DNA of 64,000 nucleotides from Coptis chinensis (taxonomy: Eukaryota; Streptophyta; Magnoliopsida; Ranunculales; Ranunculaceae): the NCBI GenBank assembly GCA_015680905.1, contig CM027380.1:107246501-107310500 (forward strand). Reading direction: 5' to 3'. The position numbers were made by a program, and so were the translations under genes. The notes beneath the pieces were generated by a model, which saw only the letters and a list, made by a program, of their open reading frames with translations, had not been told where the DNA came from and did no database searches. Shown in pieces: positions 1 through 11,500 of the stretch (positions are counted from its first letter, which is position 1; each line of letters opens with the position of its first letter).

Positions 1-55
1 CTCTACATTTGCATTTACTTTTACAAAAAAATTAAGTTTTACATTTGTTATACAG

Positions 56-640
56 ATGAAGGCAAACAACCGACTACCAATAATCACGGCAGACATGTAC
101 ACAGGTTTAGATGATAGTACTAACAACTCAATGGTTAGAGAAAAAAGATTTAGCGCTATCACAGTCACAAAAACCCCTGAAATTGTAATAGATTTCAATG
201 TTGATGAAGAAATTGCAGAATGTATTGAAAAAAATGGAATTGCCTCAAGGAATGAAGGATTTGTCAACCGAGTATTCAAGATCAAACTTGAGAAATTTAT
301 GATGAATTTACGCAACAACCAATATTTTGAAAAAGGTAAATCAATACGTTTTACATTTACTGATTGTTAAAAATTAACAAATCAATGTTAGAGATAAAAA
401 ATGATAATAATAATAATTATTATTTTACAGCTATCTACAGGATAAATTTTCGACCCAGAAGATTTCCAAGAGCAAATATTTTTTTATTTTTACAGGCCGT
501 AGAAAAGAAAGAATATGCCAACAACGAGGAAAACAAGGACACACACCCAACTGTAGCAGAAGCAACTTAAAGGACATTCGAATTAGAAAACGAACAAGTT
601 TTCTATATCAACAACACGTAAAACCATCGAGCGACGGACA
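56..640 (+). other. Unrecognised exon-like coding stretch, with a weak zinc-knuckle-like tail
   Basis: A 104-codon open frame starts at 56 and ends at 370. It is acidic and lysine-rich, and I do not recognise a family. About 60 bases later a tract ending in a splice-acceptor-like cag (about 430) leads into a basic segment that reads, in one frame near 510-550, like a retroviral-type or MULE/FAR1-type CCHC knuckle (C-x3-GK-x-GH-x3-C) with the second cysteine replaced by arginine. That would fit a decayed transposase or FAR1-like tail, but the match is short. The stretch lies inside the possible Helitron body that ends at 5062. The window edge cuts off anything upstream. No function is assigned. 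Confidence 0.2.
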
Positions 641-1046
641 TATAGTACTATGAATAAAAGCTTACTATTTATGAACATTAGTCACTATTGAAACTGCTAT
701 TTTAAATTTTAGATTAAAACATATTTCTTGCTTCACTTTTAGCCTTTAGCTCCACGTTAATTTGGCAAAATGTACTTTGTCCACCGTCCACCAATAAAAG
801 GAAAATAAACTTTTTCATCCATTCCCTTGTGAAAACGGGGGCAATGTGTATGTACTATGGGTATTATTTTGCCAATTTACATAGCCATGTAGTGAGGTTT
901 ATGGTCCAAAAAATATCCCAATTATCAAGAATGTTTTGCAATTGAACAGTTCCCTATACATTTTGATATATGACAAATTTTTAAGTAGAAATTGAACAAA
1001 AAACAGAGAACATGTCGCATTTCGTTAAAATGGTACCTGAAATGCA

Positions 1047-1265
1047 TTACATTACGTTTATAGACCAATAGGGCAAGATCCAGTAGCTTATGTATTGGAA
1101 TGACAGAGAGAGTGGTACCTTTTGGCCCTGGGGAATAGAAGAACGGAGCTTTTGGATATTGGAATTGATGGAGAGGGCACGCTGACGGAGCGATTGTTCT
1201 TCAACTGTGGATATGGGGAAGAAGCTGGAGGCCGACTCTTGCAACTCCTTTGCCAGCTCCCCCAA
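1047..1265 (-). other. Exon-like open frame, unrecognised
   Basis: The minus-strand frame opens with MGELAKELQESASSFFPIST and continues as an amphipathic helix-rich segment of about 48 residues. A donor-like AAAAG|GTACC follows near 1121 (plus coordinate), after which the frame becomes low-complexity hydrophobic, as expected for intron. The composition looks like a genuine first coding exon, but I cannot name the protein and no following exon was found within the window. It may be a captured gene fragment. Confidence 0.25.
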
Positions 1266-1404
1266 TCTCCTTGCTTAAGTTAAAGTCTCCGATCATTTGA
1301 TTTGGGGTGTGCTCTGTAACTTAATTTGAATAGAAGTTGCCGATACAAATACCGCTTAAAATATATCTTATCAAATTTGTTGGGCCTAGGCCCAATAGTA
1401 CAAT

Positions 1405-1642
1405 AGAAGTTTGAAAAAAAAAAAAAAAAAACTAATTTAAGATATATATACAAAACTAAATTAGAATCCTACGAAAATCCAATCTAATTGAGCCTCCAAA
1501 TCATGCCTTATCTCCTACACGTAGAAGTTTGAAAAAAAAAAACTAATTTAAGATATATATACAAAACTAAATCAGAATCCTACGAATATCCAATCACATA
1601 GTAATTGAGCCTCCTACGAAATATCATGCCTTATCTCCTATA
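1405..1642. repeat. Tandem duplication, about 115-bp unit, two copies
   Basis: Two adjacent copies begin with gaagtttgaaaaaa and contain ctaatttaagatatatatac, then aaatcc/aatatcc, 'attgagcctcc' and 'catgccttatctcctac'. The first runs to about 1522 and the second to about 1642. They differ by the poly-A length and a few substitutions. No coding function is seen. Confidence 0.75.
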
Positions 1643-1756
1643 TATGTACAAAAAACAAACAATCGCGACTACACATATCGAAAAACCGTAGTCTACTTTC
1701 TTCCTCTTATCCATTATTTACAATTCTTTTTACGAAGTTCATTTCATATTGATTAG

Positions 1757-1764
1757 TTTTTTTT

Positions 1765-1821
<57 letters not shown>
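1757..1821. repeat. Poly-T and (TTA)n microsatellite
   Basis: A run of about 20 T is followed by about 14 perfect or near-perfect TTA trinucleotides. It lies just upstream of the dsRBD-like frame. Confidence 0.95.
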
Positions 1822-1824
<3 letters not shown>

Positions 1825-1885
1825 ATTAAAGAGTATTGGATAAATAATTTATAAATTTTATTATGTATATTGCAGATAATGTCGT

Positions 1886-2446
1886 ATGAAAATTACAGCT
1901 TATGTAAAAAAAAAATTGCTAAAGGAAATTCTAGAAGGAGGACTTAACGTTCAGCAAGATCCAGTCTACAACACAGAATTAGAGAACGGACGATTCAAAA
2001 GCACTATAACATTAAAGGTACCAAAAGACTTATTCTTTAACAATGAAGACGTCGTAGTTAAAGAAATTGATGGAAGCACTACATATTCTGTTGCAAAAGC
2101 AGAGGATTTAGCAGCTTTTCACGCAATACAGTTTATAAAGGATAAACGTGATATCGAAATTGAAGACTTCAATTTCAAAGAACTTACGAAGAAAAGAAAA
2201 GAGGTTGAAAAAAAACATAATCAACTCGACGTCCTCAGAAATATTATGCTAGATTGTTTGGTTGATGATAAACACAACAAAGATAAGATATATTGTCTCG
2301 AAGAAAAAATTAAAGAAATGAAAGACATTGAGAAAAACCAAAACAAGGACAAAAGCAACAAAGAGGAAAAGAACGGTTTCAGAATTAAAAAAAAGAAAAT
2401 CTTGAGGATTAGTACGCTTCTTTGGTATCATACACTGCAAATGTGA
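1886..2446 (+). CDS. dsRBD-like plus lysine-rich coiled-coil protein or exon (hypothetical)
   Basis: This is a 186-codon frame. Residues 8-85 follow the layout of a double-stranded-RNA-binding domain: an N-terminal helix (KKKLLKEILEGG), a 'DPVY' turn, a beta-strand with 'GRFKSTI', then a segment ending 'KAEDLAAFHAIQFIKD', which resembles the A-x3-AA-x2-A helix of that fold. Residues 90-170 are K/E-rich and probably coiled coil. A splice-acceptor-like ttgcag sits 10 bases before the ATG, so this may be an internal exon and not a complete gene. No partner gene is evident. The fold assignment is by motif only. Alternatives are an unrelated transposon-borne protein or a captured gene fragment. 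Confidence 0.35.
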   Translation: MKITAYVKKKLLKEILEGGLNVQQDPVYNTELENGRFKSTITLKVPKDLFFNNEDVVVKEIDGSTTYSVAKAEDLAAFHAIQFIKDKRDIEIEDFNFKELTKKRKEVEKKHNQLDVLRNIMLDCLVDDKHNKDKIYCLEEKIKEMKDIEKNQNKDKSNKEEKNGFRIKKKKILRISTLLWYHTLQM

Positions 2447-3356
2447 GATTGTTGACAGTACAATAGTACATAACTTGGTTTAGTTTGGCAGTAGTTTTTT
2501 TTTTTTTTTAAAAAAAATTTATTGAGTATGATGTGAAAGTCACAGAGATGTTTAGCCATCAAATTGAAGAACTCTACTTGATTGGAAGTCGATTATATGA
2601 TCAATTGAAGAAAATCGAATGATATTAACAAAAATTGAGTTACTGGCTAAAACTATTCATGGGCGTGGAGGGTTATCTTACGTTCTTACTAGCAAAAGTT
2701 GTGTGATTATTATTGGCTTTGACGTGGCAGTAGAAGGCACTTAATTCTGACACGATATCCTTTTGACTGATTGTTTTCGTTTAATTGGGTATCTCAGAAA
2801 AATGCTTGGCACGCAACAACACTAGCTAGAAGTCTCGGAAGTAGATTCGTATAGTACCTTATATCTATTTTTCTTGGTCAAGTAGTTCAAGTATATTGGG
2901 AGAGATCCCCCCTGATCGAGATACCTTTGTGAAAAAAACAGATACAAGAAACAACATGGCCGGAGGCGACTCTCCTATGTGGAAATTAGCCTAGAAGTAA
3001 CTTGGACTGGAATGCTTTAAAAAATGTGTATGTAATACGTTACTTGGCTAATGTTGTGGCTAGAAGTAACTTGGACTGGAATGCTTTTGAAAACGTGCAC
3101 ATAATACGATACTTGGCTTAATATGGAAGATGCTCTAAACACCCAAGAAAAATGAGTGAAAATATGGAATGGAAAAAACTGCAGGTAGACAAACCGCTAG
3201 GAATCTCACACACAATAGAAGTCCTACATACATAAATTGATGGTAACAGGCCTACTAGGCCAAGGACTACACTGCACTGTTGGAATATTTATATATAAAT
3301 ATTTTCAATTGAACTCCAAGGAAACCCCACTAGAGTACAAATGAATGCCAATTTTT
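2447..3356. other. Non-coding stretch with a short tandem duplication
   Basis: No convincing coding exon is seen. At about 2990-3122 a 66-base segment starting ctagaagtaacttggactgg is repeated once in tandem with a few substitutions; both copies end in 'acttggct'. The rest is A/T-rich and unassigned. Confidence 0.5.
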
Positions 3357-4216
3357 TATAATGCCGTCATACACTCAACTTTGGTTTTCACTTCTCTAGA
3401 ACAGCCCACTATATCTCCCTTCTTGGTAATAAAATAATTCTTCCAATTTTCCATATATTTAACACATTCAGCTGCTGTTTTTGTTGCCATATGACGACGG
3501 GCAATTTCCCTTAAAATGACTAAATAATCTTCACGATAACCCAGACAACTAGAATCAATTAAACTTATTAAACTGCAAGCACATATCCTTCAAAACAAAG
3601 TAAACAAATTAAATTAGACAAAATATTAGTTAAATGTAATTTGGTGTAATGATAAGAGACAACATTCTTAACTATTTATAAGTAAAATAAGTACACTTAA
3701 ACTTGATAATTGATTTATATACGCATGAATAGAAGACTATACGCTATCCGGACTCATCTTCATGTAGTTCAGAACACCCAAGTCCCCAACACATGCACAT
3801 ATACAACTCATCTTACTTTGTCTCTTAAGTATCTTAAGCAATTGGACTAAAACAAAATTTGACTAAAACAACTTACCCATCCATGGCATCTACAGTAGGG
3901 GAAATGAGTTTGTGGCTAGAGGTGTAAGGAACGATGAGGGAAGAACTTCTACAATTCCACCCAAACAAACTTCAGACGTCATAACTTCCTCTTTTTTTGT
4001 TGTAAGCACATAAATAATAGATCCTGTACGCGTGGTCTTCCAATGACAAGTCAAAGAAACAAAATAAACCAAAAAAACAAAATTGAAAATAAGTAGAGAC
4101 CAAACCAAAATAACATAGCCCATTTCAAAGCTTTTACAATTTGCCTTATTTTCTGTCAAAAGCTCAAAGTCTTCTAAATATGTATATATTTTACGAAAGC
4201 CCAAACTTTGGCCCAT
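3357..4216 (-). other. Two exon-like segments of an unrecognised minus-strand gene
   Basis: The first segment (about 3876-4216) encodes about 108 residues with one hydrophobic helix (VILVWSLLIFNFVFLVYFV) and ends near a GTAAGT donor at about 3870-3876. The second (about 3357-3572) follows a TGCAG acceptor and encodes about 71 residues containing 'GYREDYLVILREIARRHM' and 'ECVKYMENWKNYF', closed by TAA. Codon use in the second looks genuinely protein-coding. I do not recognise the family, and the frame joining the two exons is uncertain. It lies in the possible Helitron body, so a captured fragment is plausible. Confidence 0.3.
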
Positions 4217-5028
4217 AGTCCATTAATTCATTGGAGTTTTGTGATGGTGTAGGTGTCTAAACATCGAGTTGTCCATAAAATCATTTTGGCCTCATTGTTT
4301 TTTTTTTTTTTTTTTTTTTAAACCCAATGCATTTTCTTTGAAAGGAGTAGTGTTACACGGACTTACTTTTTAAACATACTATTGCGACTTACTATTTGGA
4401 TAATGTTGCTTTGCATTACAATACACGCGGATACGTATCTCTATGTAAATCAATGATTAGGACTTTTGACACATTAGTAGATATAAATAGTAGTTCAAAA
4501 TGTGAAATAAGTTGGTTGGTGTAACATTACTGCTTTTTTTTCCTGGATGCACTATTCATAAATACAAAATACACTCTAATACTTTGTTCAAACAATGTTA
4601 AACCATATTCAAACAACATTATGTAAAGTTGCAAATCTGTTTGTAATATTTTAACTATAAATTCCACATACCTTGATAAATAGTAGCAGATAAATAATAG
4701 TTTAGTTAATACGAATTTTATCCTTCTAATTCTTTTTTATTCTTCTTCCGTCACAACTTAACGTTTGGTAAGTGCAAGTTTATACATCAATAAAAAGTTC
4801 TTAATAAATAATACTCTGACCAAGGACACATTTTCATTAAAAAATTACACTCAACCACAATTAAATGGGTTAACAAACTTTATTATGGGCTATGTTTAAG
4901 ATGTACTATAGCCCTAAGAAGTGCACTATGGGCCTAAGCGATAAAATTGGACTGTATGCAATTTTAATATACTTTTGAAGTAACATTTTTTATACATAAT
5001 AATAAAATGGAAAAAATTATATAAAAAC
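4217..5028. other. A/T-rich stretch without recognised genes
   Basis: Poly-T at about 4300-4319; otherwise no coding signal or repeat that I can name. It runs up to the Helitron-like 3' end. Confidence 0.5.
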
Positions 5029-5062
5029 GGACTCCGTTCGTTGAACGGGTCCAAAAATCTAG
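5029..5062 (+). mobile_element. Helitron-like 3' terminus (hairpin plus CTAG end)
   Basis: An imperfect GC-rich hairpin (GGACTCCGTTC / GAACGGGTCC, loop GTT) at 5029-5052 is followed six bases later by CTAG at 5059-5062 and then a T. Helitrons typically end in a short hairpin plus CTRR and insert between A and T. The base following is T, and homology to unit B starts exactly after CTAG, where unit B reads aaaa|tatatatag, as an empty A|T site should. The 5' end was not found and may lie left of the window. If this is right, the first 5 kb is Helitron cargo. Confidence 0.5.
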
Positions 5063-5129
5063 TATATATAGAAGGGGCAATTCTATGAATATGAGGCTCA
5101 GAGGGATATATAGGTAGGACACGTACACC

Positions 5130-6222
5130 TAGGGCTAGGGCTGGCAATGGGTTGGATCGGTCCGGATATATGCAAATCCAAAACCGATCCGTTTTTCAAC
5201 AATATAGACCTAGAATCGGACCCGATCCGAACGGATATTTGAGTTAGAGAACCAGAACCGAACCGAAAACTTTTTTTTATTCCGGATCCGATCCGTTCCG
5301 AACCAATAAGCTTAATTTCAACCCGGTGAACCGAGTTTTTTTTTATAATTGGATCCTAATTTTTGTTATATAAATATTAAATAATTTTTTTTTTGCTAAA
5401 CACAAACACAAAATACACAAATCCAAAAGGCATAATGAATTATTTGAAATCCAAATTTGTAAGGGAGGATTTTCCTTTAAATAGAAACCATCTTTTTATT
5501 ATGTAAAAAACATATCATAATATTACATATGTATTTTGCATATGTTATTTTGAAACTTTAAATATTGCAATGTTGCGGTAATAAAAATATATGGTGGAGG
5601 AAAATTAGGAAGAATAAGACTAAAAATTTTAATCGGATCAGGCCCATAACGGTTCGGTACATACTTAATCCAGAACCAATCCAATAAGAGTCAGTTCGAT
5701 TTTCAAGACCAGGTGAATCGATCCAATATGCTAACTACCTATCCCAGACCCGTTTTTATTGGTTCGGACCGGATCGGGTATCGGTTCTTATCCGACCTAT
5801 TGCCAACCCTACCTAGGGCTGTCAATGGATCGGTTTGGGTTGGGTTTTAGAAAATCTAAATCCGAACCGATAAGAAAATTGATAATCCAAAACCAAACCG
5901 AACCGATAAGAAATATTGCAAACCGAATCTGAACCGAAAACTATAAAATCAATTAAATCTTAAATTAAATCAATTAATTTCAATCACATAATTAATAAAC
6001 ATATACAAAATTAATCATAAATATTACTAAATGTCATCTTTTCGGTTCGGGTTCATCTCGGTTCGGTAGAGGGTAAACCCAAAACCAAACCAATATCTTA
6101 TTGGTTCGGTTCGGTTCGGTTTCGGGTCGGTAAAAAATAAATCAAATTACTCCAACCCAAACTGTTTTTTATCGGTTTGATTCGGATCGGTTATCGGGTT
6201 ATCGAAACCATTGACAGCCCTA
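5130..6222. mobile_element. hAT MITE (outer), split by a second hAT element
   Basis: Termini TAGGGCTGTCAATGG and CCATTGACAGCCCTA (imperfect near the inner edge) are flanked by an 8-bp target duplication cgtacacc at 5122-5129 and 6223-6230, diagnostic of hAT. Its left end (5130-5135) is separated from the rest (from 5820) by the inner element. The body is full of ggttcgg/ccgaacc repeats, as in non-autonomous hAT elements, and no transposase is seen. The ancestral length is about 409 bp. A truncated relative is at 35728-35862. Confidence 0.85.
5136..5811. mobile_element. hAT MITE (inner), nested in the terminal repeat of the outer one
   Basis: Termini TAGGGCTGGCAATGGG and CCTATTGCCAACCCTA. The 8-bp target duplication cctagggc lies at 5128-5135 and 5812-5819. 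The target was the first six bases of the outer element plus two flanking bases. The body (676 bp) has no transposase and has subterminal ccgatccg/cggatc repeats. Unit B lacks this insertion at the matching place, so it went in after the duplication (or was never in that copy). Confidence 0.85.
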
Positions 6223-6429
6223 CGTACACCTAGTCTTTGGGGACAACACTTCCCTCATCTTGGTTCCAAACCATCATTTTTCTGTAACATGTTACGAACA
6301 TAGATGAAATGGGGTAAACGAATAAGTTGGTTTTCAGTGCACTGTTAGCAAACATTCGAACATATACGATCAATTGCAATAAATGGGTGTTGTATAGCAG
6401 GTCTTAATCCAAGGTTGCAGAATGCAACT

Positions 6430-7525
6430 CTTAAGGGTGTTTGCTTCTAATTCTTACCACATTTTCAGTTTTGCACATTTGATATCCACTAGAAATATAG
6501 GTACAATTTTTTTTATTTCGGGACTTCCAATTCGATCTATCTGAGAAGTAAATTTGGCGGACGTGCAAATTGCTAAGGATTCGACTCAGTTTCCAGATGA
6601 TTCTTCTTGGCGCAGAGGTTTCTCTAAGGAACCGCATGTTTTTCTCTTTCGTTTAGGGAAACAAGGCCTATGACTGCTTGCATAGTCAGCAAGGAGATGA
6701 GTGCTTATTGCATGCTGTTGTTTATGGAACTGATTCGTCATTCTTATATGATAGAAGGCGCGTTTGATTAGGTTGATTATGACTGATTTGATTCCTATCA
6801 AACCAAATAAAGTAGGCCAGGTTTGCAAAGAGGGTACGGTTATGTAGAGTTGTGTCTGTGTCATGGGGCTCAGTTAGAATACGGATTAGGATGTCTTTGA
6901 AAGATGTAGTTTTGTATTCGAAGTGTCAGGGGGCCGGGGCTGCAAAACCATATATTGGTTATAAGAGGACAAGTAATCCTGATCAATGGATTCAGGAGCA
7001 TTGTTGCATCTAGGGCAATAATCACCAACACCAATATGTCTTTTAACTAAAAATTGTTTAGTAGGTAGAATGGATCGTAAAACTTGCTAGACAAATTGTT
7101 TTATTCTTAAAGGTGAGTTAATCTTCCAGATAGCCTTCCATGTTTTAGTATTTAGAGTATTGAAGTTTTGAATTTCAGTAGACAAATTGTGTTTCATGTA
7201 CCAGTTATAGGTTGACTTTACAGTGAATTTACCATTGGATTCAACTGTCCAAATCCATTTTTCCTGATCAGAATTTTCATATAGACTTAGTTTGATATTA
7301 TATATAGCAGTAGCAATATCTGCAGTGAATAAGTCATCAATAATATTTTTATTCCAATCATTATTAGTAATAAGATCTGATACATATATAACAGTACTGC
7401 TAGGAGGAGGACCACTAGGTTTTTTATATGGAATAGTGGGGATCCAGCAGTCAATGGAACTATGGAAGTGTCCACATTGTTTCGCTTCCTCTGTCCGAGT
7501 ATAATTTTAGCAAGTAGGTTATTCA
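6430..7525 (-). mobile_element. LINE (L1-type) ORF2 3' remnant
   Basis: Read on the minus strand, the segment carries the tail of a plant L1 ORF2: a 'VSDLI...WN...I..LF' stretch near 7385-7290, 'WIWTVESNGKFTVKSTYNWY' near 7262-7190, 'W..IW.I..PLRIK' near 7135-7100, and the zf-RVT core 'GVGDYCPRCNNAPES' near 7035-6990. An in-frame stop and frame changes show that it is dead. The 5' reverse-transcriptase part is absent. The part from about 7315 rightward is also present in unit B at 35863-36060. Confidence 0.75.
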
Positions 7526-8299
7526 CTGGAATGATATCTGAATACTATTCAGTCTAATGTTCTTTTATCTAAACAGGGTGCCCAGTCGAAACTTCGTAGG
7601 CCTTGTCACTACGAGCCAAATTTTGAACCTTATGTAACGAAGTACTCCACTGAAGGATTGCAATCTCCCGCGCATTGTAAGTTTTGCATTTATTGATCAA
7701 CTTTCATCTTTTTATTGTGATGCGTTATTAGTTCTATTATGGTGTTTGGGGTTTCTAACCCAGGTGCACGGCCCACCTCCCACAAACTTTACTAACTAAG
7801 CTACGTTGGCTCCTGCTTTGTACTGTTTCAGTGTGCTTGATGTACTACTGTACCAGCAAGGTTCAGGCAGTACCAAGGTGGAGCTTCCTTCCTAGCTATT
7901 GATGCACTTTACGGTCATTAGAGAATTGGATGGCGACCAGCCCGACCTGAAGGCTCTCCAGACGACGCTAGTCAATTTCAAATTAACCAGCAGCCTTGCC
8001 ATGAGGGGGCGGGGGATATGCCAAGAAAATTCAAATTCATGCCATGCATTAGGAGTTTCAAGTGCTATTATTTTGCACAACTGTGAAGATAATAAATTCT
8101 CTCCGTGATCACTTCCTTGTATATTTTATGGATACATCGACAACTTCAAGAGCAAGTTACTGGTGAGATCCTTGTCTATGTGAGTTAGAAATGCTAGGCC
8201 ATGTCCCAGATAGCTTCACTTCTTCAATGTAGATGAGACGTAGTAAAAGTGTAGAACTGTTGTCAAGAAATCTTTCGAGATAGCAAACTCATTCTATAA
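7526..8299 (+). other. Duplicated upstream flank with a possible stray exon
   Basis: Shared with unit B at about 36060-36890. A cag acceptor at about 7576 precedes a segment reading 'PCHYEPNFEPYVTKYSTEG' in one frame, ending near a GTAAG (7678-7682). It looks like a coding exon; the 'YEPNFEPYV' string is loosely reminiscent of LARGE/B4GAT1-type glycosyltransferases, but that is a guess. The rest looks non-coding. Confidence 0.25.
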
Positions 8300-8383
8300 G
8301 TGATCCCAAAAGGTCGACACGATAACTTGGTCACGGGGTCTTCACATTATTCTATTTCTAGCACACACAAATATCTATGGTCA

Positions 8384-8389
8384 CACGTG
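8384..8389 (+). promoter_or_regulatory. G-box/ABRE-like site upstream of PWD copy 1
   Basis: ACACGTGGC (core CACGTG at 8384-8389), about 112 bases before the start codon. The same site at the same distance is kept in copy 2 (37011-37016) and copy 3 (54924-54929). ABRE/G-box elements bind bZIP or bHLH factors in plants; use here is inferred. Confidence 0.4.
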
Positions 8390-8500
8390 GCAGTAGCTGA
8401 CGAACTAACAAATCTATTTCCCATGTCAGTTCAACACTTTAACCAGAGCATAGCTCAAAACTTCATTTCTCACTCCACAAGCAAAAATAAAAATAAAAAA

Positions 8501-11500
8501 ATGGCTTCTTCCTCTTCTCGTCTCTTTAACTTCACTTCAACTTATAAACAACCCCTCTTAAATCCCACAACCTCAAATACAACAACTTTTCACAAACACA
8601 GAATCTCATTCCCTTCTTCTCATGATCCGAAACTTGGCAGAATCACTTGCACTGGTGTTTCCTTCGCTGAAAGGTACTTCAAAGTATATATTTTATTCCT
8701 ATCCTCAATTTTGCGTAACCCCTTTTGATAGTTTTGTGTGTAAGTAATGATCAATGACTAAAAATGTGTTCTTTTTTATGTTAATAGAGAAAATATGTCG
8801 AAACAAGGAAGTGGGAAAGTTAAGATTAAGGTTCGTTTAAATCACCAAGTTAAGTTTGGTGAGACTGTGGCAATGTTTGGGTCTTTGAAGGAGTTGGGAT
8901 CATGGAAGAAAAGTTTTAAGATGAATTGGACTGAGAATGGGTGGGTTTGTGAGGTGGAATCAAGAGGAGGTGAATCTGTTGAGTTTAAATTTGTTGTTGT
9001 GAAGAATGATAAGAGTTTGAATTGGGAAGGAGGTGATAATCGAGTTTTGAAGCTGCCGAATGGCGGTAGTTTTGAGTTGGCTTGTCATTGGAATAAGACT
9101 GCTGAAAATGTAGAGCTGATACCTTTTGGTTCAGGTGATAATATTGAATTGAAGGAAATTAAGGATGGGTCTAAGAATGCCGAGGTGGAGAATGTAATTG
9201 GAGGAGAGCCAAGTCCTTTTGTTGAGCAATGGAAAGGGAGAGCTGCATCATTTATGAAGTCTAATGAGCATAGAGATAAAGAAGTAGGAATTGGGATACT
9301 AGTGGTCTTGAAGGCTTTGCTTTGAACTTAGTGATAGGTGATCGGAATGGTCGGAATTGGCGGCGAAAGGTATGATTCTTCATTGTAGTAGTTTTTAATT
9401 GCCACAAACTTTGACATGCAAATTGCGGGCTGGAATCCAACTTTTGGCTGATGCCATTCAATCAAAGTTGGATTCGTCTTACAATTCTCCATCTATTATT
9501 AACCTTCGCTCAATCTTCTTAGTTCTTGCAATCCTTTTCTAGTTATGTCAGTTGTTTGTTTAAAATATCTTCCTTCTGCATTATGGTTGTTGGTTTACTG
9601 GTTATTCTGTGGAATGCCATTAATCTATGTAGACTGCGATCTTTCTTCTCTGTTAAACTTAATATGGTCTTTACATTTTAAAATATTTGCCTCTGTATGC
9701 AATGCAGCTAGAAGTTGTCCGTGAACTGTTGGTAGGTAACGGAAACTGGTGATCGCTTTGGAGGCTCTGATATACTCTTCTGTCTATCTTAAGGTTGTGC
9801 AATTATTGCTTGCTTCAAGTGTTGTTATTGAATTTGTTTTTACAGGCCTTAAGCTTATGGCAATATGTTTCTTGTGCAGTGGATAAATATAGGGCAAATT
9901 CCATGCTTTGAAGATGGGGGTCATCACCGACCAAACAGACACGCTGAGATTTCTAGACTCATATTTCGCGAACTGGAGAGTATGTCATACAGGAAGGATA
10001 CATCTCCCCTGGTAACTATGTTTGACGGAGTACTTTTATGCACATTTTCTTTATTGAACCTAACAGTCAAACCGCACTTCTATTGCTAAAGAGTTCTTTT
10101 TCTTTATTGAACTATATTCAGGAGATACTTGTTATTCGCAAAATTCATCCATGCCTTCCATCATTCAAGTCAGAATTTACTGCGTCTGTTCCCCTTACTC
10201 GAATAAGAGATATTGCTCATCGGAATGACATCCCTCATGATCTCAAGGTTATATATATATTGAATTGCTTGGTGCAGTGATTAAAATTTTGTTGTCTTGT
10301 ATTAAGTACTGAATCTGTTGCTACCGAAGATCTGATTGCTACCGAAGCAATGCTTGCCAGAATTACGAGGAACCCTGGGGAATATAATGAAGCATTTGTA
10401 GAACAATTTAGAATATTTTATAATGAACTGAAGGACTTTTTCAACGCAGGAAGGTATTTTGCATGATTCCTTTTGAATATGACCTGACACGCACAACATA
10501 TACATGCTATTCTCAATGAATGTCGCGGTTCTCCTTATTTAACAAGATTTATTTATAACTTCACAATGTTCGCATGTTCTTATTATTTGTTTTGTGAATT
10601 TTCCGAAAATGACCCTCATGATACATGAAAAAGAAAAATAATCCACAGAATCTTCTGAATGGGTTATTTTTTGTTTTGGTTTATCAAAGCTTCATGTGCA
10701 ATTACTTACTGATGATGCAAGTCCAACTTTTTTTTTCTACATAACTACTTGATAGGCATATGAAAGATGCTGCTCATGTCTGTCCAAATGACCATGTCAC
10801 ACAGTTATGATCTACTTACTTAGTTGCTCAAAGGATCTTACTACTCCAGAGATGAAATTTTGTTAGAGTCCCGCCTCCCTGGACTTTATAGTTGGCATGC
10901 ATATTGTCTAGATAACCCGTTTTTGTGTGGTTAGTTTTGTAGTAGGTTGGTTCTTCTTCTCCTCCTCTCTCTCTCTCAAACAATTTTCACAAGTACTTGG
11001 TTCCTCTTCTTCTCTTTGGTTTGCTTTCGCCTTATGAGTTGTTATTTAAAACAAAGTTAAGTACTTGAATTATCGTCCATGAAACCGTTCTAGGAATTAA
11101 CTTTACTTTATTTCTTTTGTGGAATTTAGTAACCGTAGCTATAGATATAAGTGATTTAATTTTTATGTGAAAAATAGAATCGGCGACAGATTTGGTGTGA
11201 TAACTCTTACACGTGCTATTGCAGCCTCACGGAGCAACTTGAATCAATTAAGGATTCTCTGGATGGAAAAACCTTATCAGCTTTTTCTTTATTTCTAGAG
11301 TGCAAGAAGGTATTTATGTTGTGCTTTAATTGCTTTGTTCTCATTTGTAGGTGAAAGTTATAGTTTCACCCAAATCAGTTATGCTGTTAATCAAGCAGAG
11401 CTGACATATGCTACACAACTCAGGTTCTCTATATTGATTTTTTCTTAGACTCCTAATGAACTAGAATTGCAAGTAATGAGAATGTTGTTTCATCGATGGA

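Noticed and set aside
8795-9325. A stand-alone CBM20 starch-binding protein of 176 residues
   Set aside because: It begins inside exon 2 of PWD copy 1 and ends in a frame created by a 4-bp deletion; copies 2 and 3 show the normal exon.
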